A stretch of DNA of 64,000 nucleotides from Sipunculus nudus (taxonomy: Eukaryota > Annelida > Sipuncula > Golfingiida > Sipunculidae). Location: positions 45,910,659-45,974,658 of the forward strand of contig CM049313.1 in the NCBI GenBank assembly GCA_026874595.1. Reading direction: 5' to 3'. This document shows positions 59,198 to 64,000 of this stretch, in pieces (position 1 is the first letter of the stretch; every line of letters starts with the position of its first letter). The translations under genes and the position numbers were made by a program. A model generated the notes under the pieces. It did no database searches. It had not been told where the DNA came from and worked only from the letters and a program-made list of their open reading frames with translations.

Positions 59198-62100
59198 TTC
59201 ACAACTTCACAGTTTATTTCCGATTTTTTTTAATTTGTGCCTACACATTATTTTACTAACTAAGGTACGCCCTTATCTTTATCATGTTATAAAATTAATA
59301 ATAAAGTCAAATATCTTAATTTGGCAATGTATTACCGTTTAAACTAATTTATCGAAGGTATATAATAATTATTTTAACAAATCTTAATATTAGCGCAGAA
59401 AATTTGTATTTTTAATTGAAAACTAAACTGTTCATGGTTATTGCTTATCTTCAGAATATGTAACATGCTAATCGTTGCTAAATGGTTCTGTAAGTGAAGG
59501 GTAATATTTCGCAAATTTTATTTTAAACACCTCAGCTGACACACACAACACTGGTATATGCAAATAATTAATAAGAGAAAGTAATATGTTCTTGTGTTAT
59601 CTAATGTGCTTCTCGTGTTCACCTGTATTTTGGAAGGATCTTTAAAAAGGCGTACTTTTGTTTTATTAGACACAAAACACACTTACAAGTAACAGCCTGA
59701 TATAACTCTAAATAATTTTGATAATTTAATCGAAATTATTTTTTATAATATATGCACTTTTCTGGAATCATTCAAGGACGAATGTAGAAATTTGTCCCGG
59801 GGGAGGGGGTGGAGGGGGGGGTGGGGGTTATTCCAAACGATGTTTAATCATGTGTTTATGTCCTACATTTTGGGTAACCTGAATGTATTGTTGTGACAGA
59901 AGGCCTTAGCTGTCATCACATTTATTCGTTTAAAAAATATAAAATAACTCGCATGTTACATTAATTCGATTTCCTAGATATTTCAAAAGTTAGGAATTTT
60001 GTTAATGTGGTCTCACTTGCAGTTAATTTTTTTTCAATCTCATATCAAAGCTTTAGTTGTCACCCCCAGTATGTGTATAATTGGGTGGGTCATACTACGT
60101 TTACAAAAAATGCGGATATATATATATATATATAGCCGTGTTAGACTCTCAGTGTAGATAATAAGATCACAAGTGAGACTTGACACCAGATGAAAGAGCA
60201 TTAAGTTTCGTAAGCTCGTGAACAAAATAAACAGTAATACAAAGGCGTCTACATCTAATCTATCTATCCATCCAGCTATCTATCTATCCATCCAAATCCA
60301 GTTAATAGTGTTGGCGGAGGCATGCGCTTTTAGATTGCTTCTAGTATGGTTTGAAAAATATATAAATCCGATAATTAATGTAAAAGTCGTGAAAGTCCGT
60401 GTTAAGCATAGTTTTCAAAGATATGTCAACCCAGCCAAAAAAACACACATATCTATAAAAATTTGATTATTTCATTGATAAAATATAAAGGTTGGAAAAA
60501 CTAAAAAAAAGCAGTCTCATTCATTTGCTTTACAAGAGCCATGGGTATAACTTTTTATTGTTTAATACATGTACCTTCCCGGCAGGACCATTATCCATAA
60601 ATTATTGCTAACAGTATTATATTGTTGTATTTCAAAGTGTTTCCTTTCGTATTTTATCATCAGATTTGTCTGGTTCACTTTGCCTTACCTAATATATTAT
60701 CTTCATAAAAGTTCATTTAACTACATGAATATTTTATTTAATGCCACGCACCAAAAGGCCTTGTATTTTATAGCTTCACTAAGCTCGCATACTTCATCGC
60801 AGGATATTTCTCCTCTTGTCATCCGCACTTGATAATAAGAGTAAGGTCATAAAAATTTCTAGGGGTCCTTTCTTTATACCGTCTCCATAAACTAAAATCA
60901 CTTCCTTCAATCTAACTGCCAATGTCAAAGAATAAACTATAATGTTTTGATTTCCGTGTGTAGGTTACACGTTTTCTGTGATGTTGCGTATGTATTCATT
61001 CTTCAAAGTATCTATCTTCTTTTTGATCATTTTGAGAAACAGTAAGCATATATTTCTTTTTATCTTTTTACTTTATCATGTGTTCTTTTTTTTTTGTTTT
61101 TAAAAAATAAATGAGAAGAAGTGATCATAGAGCAATTTATGTTCCTTCATATTCTGAATCCCCGTTTTCCATTAAAGTAAATTTCCCATTTTAAGTTTAT
61201 TCTGTCTAATAAATGACCATTCAATATAAAGTCAAGTTAAACTTTAGCTAAACACTTATCAGTGCTGCCTTTAAACGGTTTAAACCTATGATGAGCTCCT
61301 ATAATCTGGAGTACTGAACGAAGCCTACTTAAAAGGATTTTCTTTTGTGGATGTTGCGAATCGTGGGTGTATATTGAAGGATGTTTTTACTCAAGTCCAC
61401 TTGACGAAATTCACCCTAGCAATTTTCTCTTACTGATATAGAGACGGCTTCTGCGGCGTCCACTTTGTGAAGCAGCTTTAAATCTGTCAAACGACGGCAG
61501 TTTTTCGGAAGTACTTTTTCAGATATTGGCCGGCGGTAAAATGCAGGAAGCTGGCACGCGTTTGTTAATACCAGAGAAATAAATTTAAGAAAAAATAGAA
61601 AAATTTTATATACGTTGGTGGGGATAATAAAGAAATCGCATAGTCACAGTGGATTATACCAATAGCGATCCCGGCTGATCCTACGAACAGTAAAGAATCA
61701 GGATCGATGCCGCCATTGATCCTCTGGGACCAGTATGCCTTCCACGCAATGCATTGTTGCTATTTCAATCCGGTTCACCTGTTTGGGCGCAAATAAAACC
61801 GCAAATTAATATCGGCCTAACGTGCATGGATAAGCAGGGGTCGCAAGGCGCCGTGTCTGGCTTAATCACGGAGCATCCTATCGTTTAACAAGGCGTGCGC
61901 GATTGTTTATTCATCAGCGGCTCAGTCCGTGTATTCCTGTATTACAGTCTTTGGATCGACGGTATCTTGGTTTTATACCAGATCATCTCTTTACTATGCT
62001 CGTTGTTTTAGCTGTAGTAAATAGATAAAATAAATAAAATTGTCAAAACATTAGAGTGATGGTCAGCGAAAGGAAAATGTATTGTGAGAAATCAGTGGGA

Positions 62101-64000
62101 AGGAAAATCCCCTTGTAAATCGTCTTAAGTGTTAACATATAAAAAATGTCGTTACTATTTTGCAAACGCCAAGTTTTCAAAGTTCCACCCACTCCCTTAA
62201 ATTGTTCCAAAAATAGCTCGTAGCTTGATACTGAAACCTGTGTTGTCCGTCTCAACCCACTAATTGTTACAAGAAATGGGAAAACTTACCCCTGGGTTTC
62301 GAACTTAACCCTCCGCCCCAACTGCATTTACTGTAACTATATGCCAGTGATGTGGTCGCGTGCATAGCTTCCAAATGCGAGTGCAAGTCAGAGTTCACCA
62401 CACTCACGTTCGAGTCGAAGTTGAGGTTCACGTCCAAATCCACCTTCTTGGAATCCGATTCATTTGAAACGCGTGTTCATGTCCCAACCATTAGAAATCT
62501 CCTAAATGAAGGAAGAAAGAAAATCTAATAAAAGAAAATTTAGATTATCATGTGTATTTTTTGTTAGTTTACAAATTCTTATTGCTGGGATCTTTAATTG
62601 CATTCAACTCCAGAAGCAGAGCTTAACCTTGGCATTTATAATTTTATCTTGTAATCTTTTGTTAGCAGTTCGTACTGCATAGTAAATGACAGAGGTTTTT
62701 TTTTTCTACTCAGCTTGAGATGGACTCGGTCGGACTTACCTCCGAGTCCCAGTACAAGCCCGATTCCAGAACCCTCGAGTCCCAATCAGAGCCCGATTAT
62801 CAAATAAAGAGCACGCGAGTCCAAAATCGAGTCTTGCATCACTGTACCATATATTCGCATAACAGCCTATATCCTTGTTAAAAGATTCTGCAAGTGTCAT
62901 ATGATAAATCCAGTTTATATATATTCATAAGGACCCATTACACAGTGAATAATTTGAGAATATCAGAAAGCTCTTCTGCTTTTCAAAAGATGACAATACA
63001 TACGATTCAGTTGATAAGATTTTCAACGTTGCCGCTAAGTTAGTCATTGTATTTAAAAAAAAAAAATCCCTTGGATATCCAACTCATCACACAGCAATAG
63101 TAGCGCCACCTGAAATAGCCAAGACGTATGTACACATACATTCTTTATTTGGCTTGTATATAAAAAAACCCAGACGTGTCAGAGTTTACGCTGATAACAA
63201 AATAACATGAAAGGTAGTTCTGATATTTATTCATATCATGGCATACTTATGTACGAAACAAACAATGCCATAAAGAGAAATTGCCTGAGAAAAAAGAACA
63301 CCACTGAAATGCAATTAATTTAATTACAGTAATTGAAACGTCAAGGCAGAGCAGTTAACTAACTTAATTCCGTTTCTATGTTGTCTTCATGATTTCCATA
63401 AATATCCATTTAAGTGTGATCCTTGGTCAATTTCGTTCATACATATCACTTAAGCTGGACGTATTAGTGATGTGTCTTTGTTGATTGAGCAAGTTTGAGA
63501 TATAACTCACCATTCTCGATCTCGCCCACCATTCTCTACGGCAGACTTATCAAGTAATAGCCCGACTTTCTAGAAGAACATGAGGAGTTCACCTTATATT
63601 CCATGAATAAATATGGTTTAAAATGTTATGAAACCGTTCATTTGCCATCCGTTTAATCTACAAATTCATCTACCTAAAAAAATTGATGTCTTATTGCTCT
63701 TTATACTTATATATTTTTACCTGGATCGAGTTTCAGCTCACAATTCTGCAACAACCATAGGGTGCGTTGTTAAATTCAACATTGTGTCTATTTTGAATAA
63801 TCGAAATATCTACAAGGGTAGATTCATAATAACCAGCATGTGGCCAATATATAAATGTTTACAATGGTATAGAAAAGCATGCTGATCTTATTTTTCTGAG
63901 ACTTTCCTAGATTGATACCCCCGATTGACCACCACCCTCTTCTTTCGCTAATACTTCCTGTTGATTTGATGTTGGTAGGAGATTGGGGTCATACTGTATT
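59197..64000. other. Non-coding to window end
   Basis: A G-rich run near 59799-59827, a short (TA)n at 60117-60134 and a CTATCTATC run near 60260-60290. ORFs of 60-96 codons have no domain or exon context. No sodium-channel exon was found. A single TAGCGCCACCTG near 63102 may be a remnant of the X/Y modules. Confidence 0.45.

Overview
This is a 64-kb piece of an AT-rich animal genome with very low coding density. It has (TA)n, (TC)n and (ATT)n microsatellites, many dispersed repeats and no bacterial-style gene packing. The one protein I recognise is the N-terminal exon of a para-like voltage-gated sodium channel alpha subunit. The repeat families look like those common in lophotrochozoans, especially molluscs. 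I therefore infer a mollusc or another lophotrochozoan; the phylum is inference, while 'invertebrate bilaterian' is fairly safe.

Layout. About 1-22.4 kb is upstream intergenic DNA, much of it built from large interspersed families that I label X, Y and Z. Around 6.1-11.1 kb they form a three-level nest: Z inside Y inside X. At 17.4-21.4 kb another Y carries an X copy at the same internal position. A GC-richer stretch (about 22.4-23.38 kb) looks like promoter and 5' untranslated region. It holds a 52-codon upstream ORF and a possible 67-bp intron directly before the sodium-channel ATG at 23383. The first coding exon (23383-23847, 155 codons) ends at a phase-0 donor, at the position where the vertebrate family has its first coding intron. 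From 23848 onward I treat the DNA as the very long first intron, because I could not find exon 2 (the segment leading to domain I S1). That region holds a solo LTR at 30.95-31.79 kb, a tRNA-derived SINE at about 46 kb, several MITEs (families V and W), further families (Q, R, S, T, U), microsatellites and a few regulatory-looking motifs. A second short ORF with a good start context and a phase-0 donor (55750-55869) may be an alternative first exon.

The most interesting signal is in the repeats. Families X, Y, Z, S, T and U have unrelated interiors but similar ends: a 5' T-run leading into a short inverted repeat or hairpin, and at the 3' end, in most of them, a subterminal copy of that inverted repeat, often a hairpin, and a CTTG or CTAG end followed by T. 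They also sit inside T-runs. This is the architecture described for Helentron-associated elements (HINEs). Two protein-binding-like motifs recur inside them: a perfect 12-bp palindrome GGTGGCGCCACC resembling the CTCF core, and AGGTCA repeats spaced as nuclear-receptor DR1 sites. No rRNA, functional tRNA, CRISPR or complete protein-coding gene was seen.
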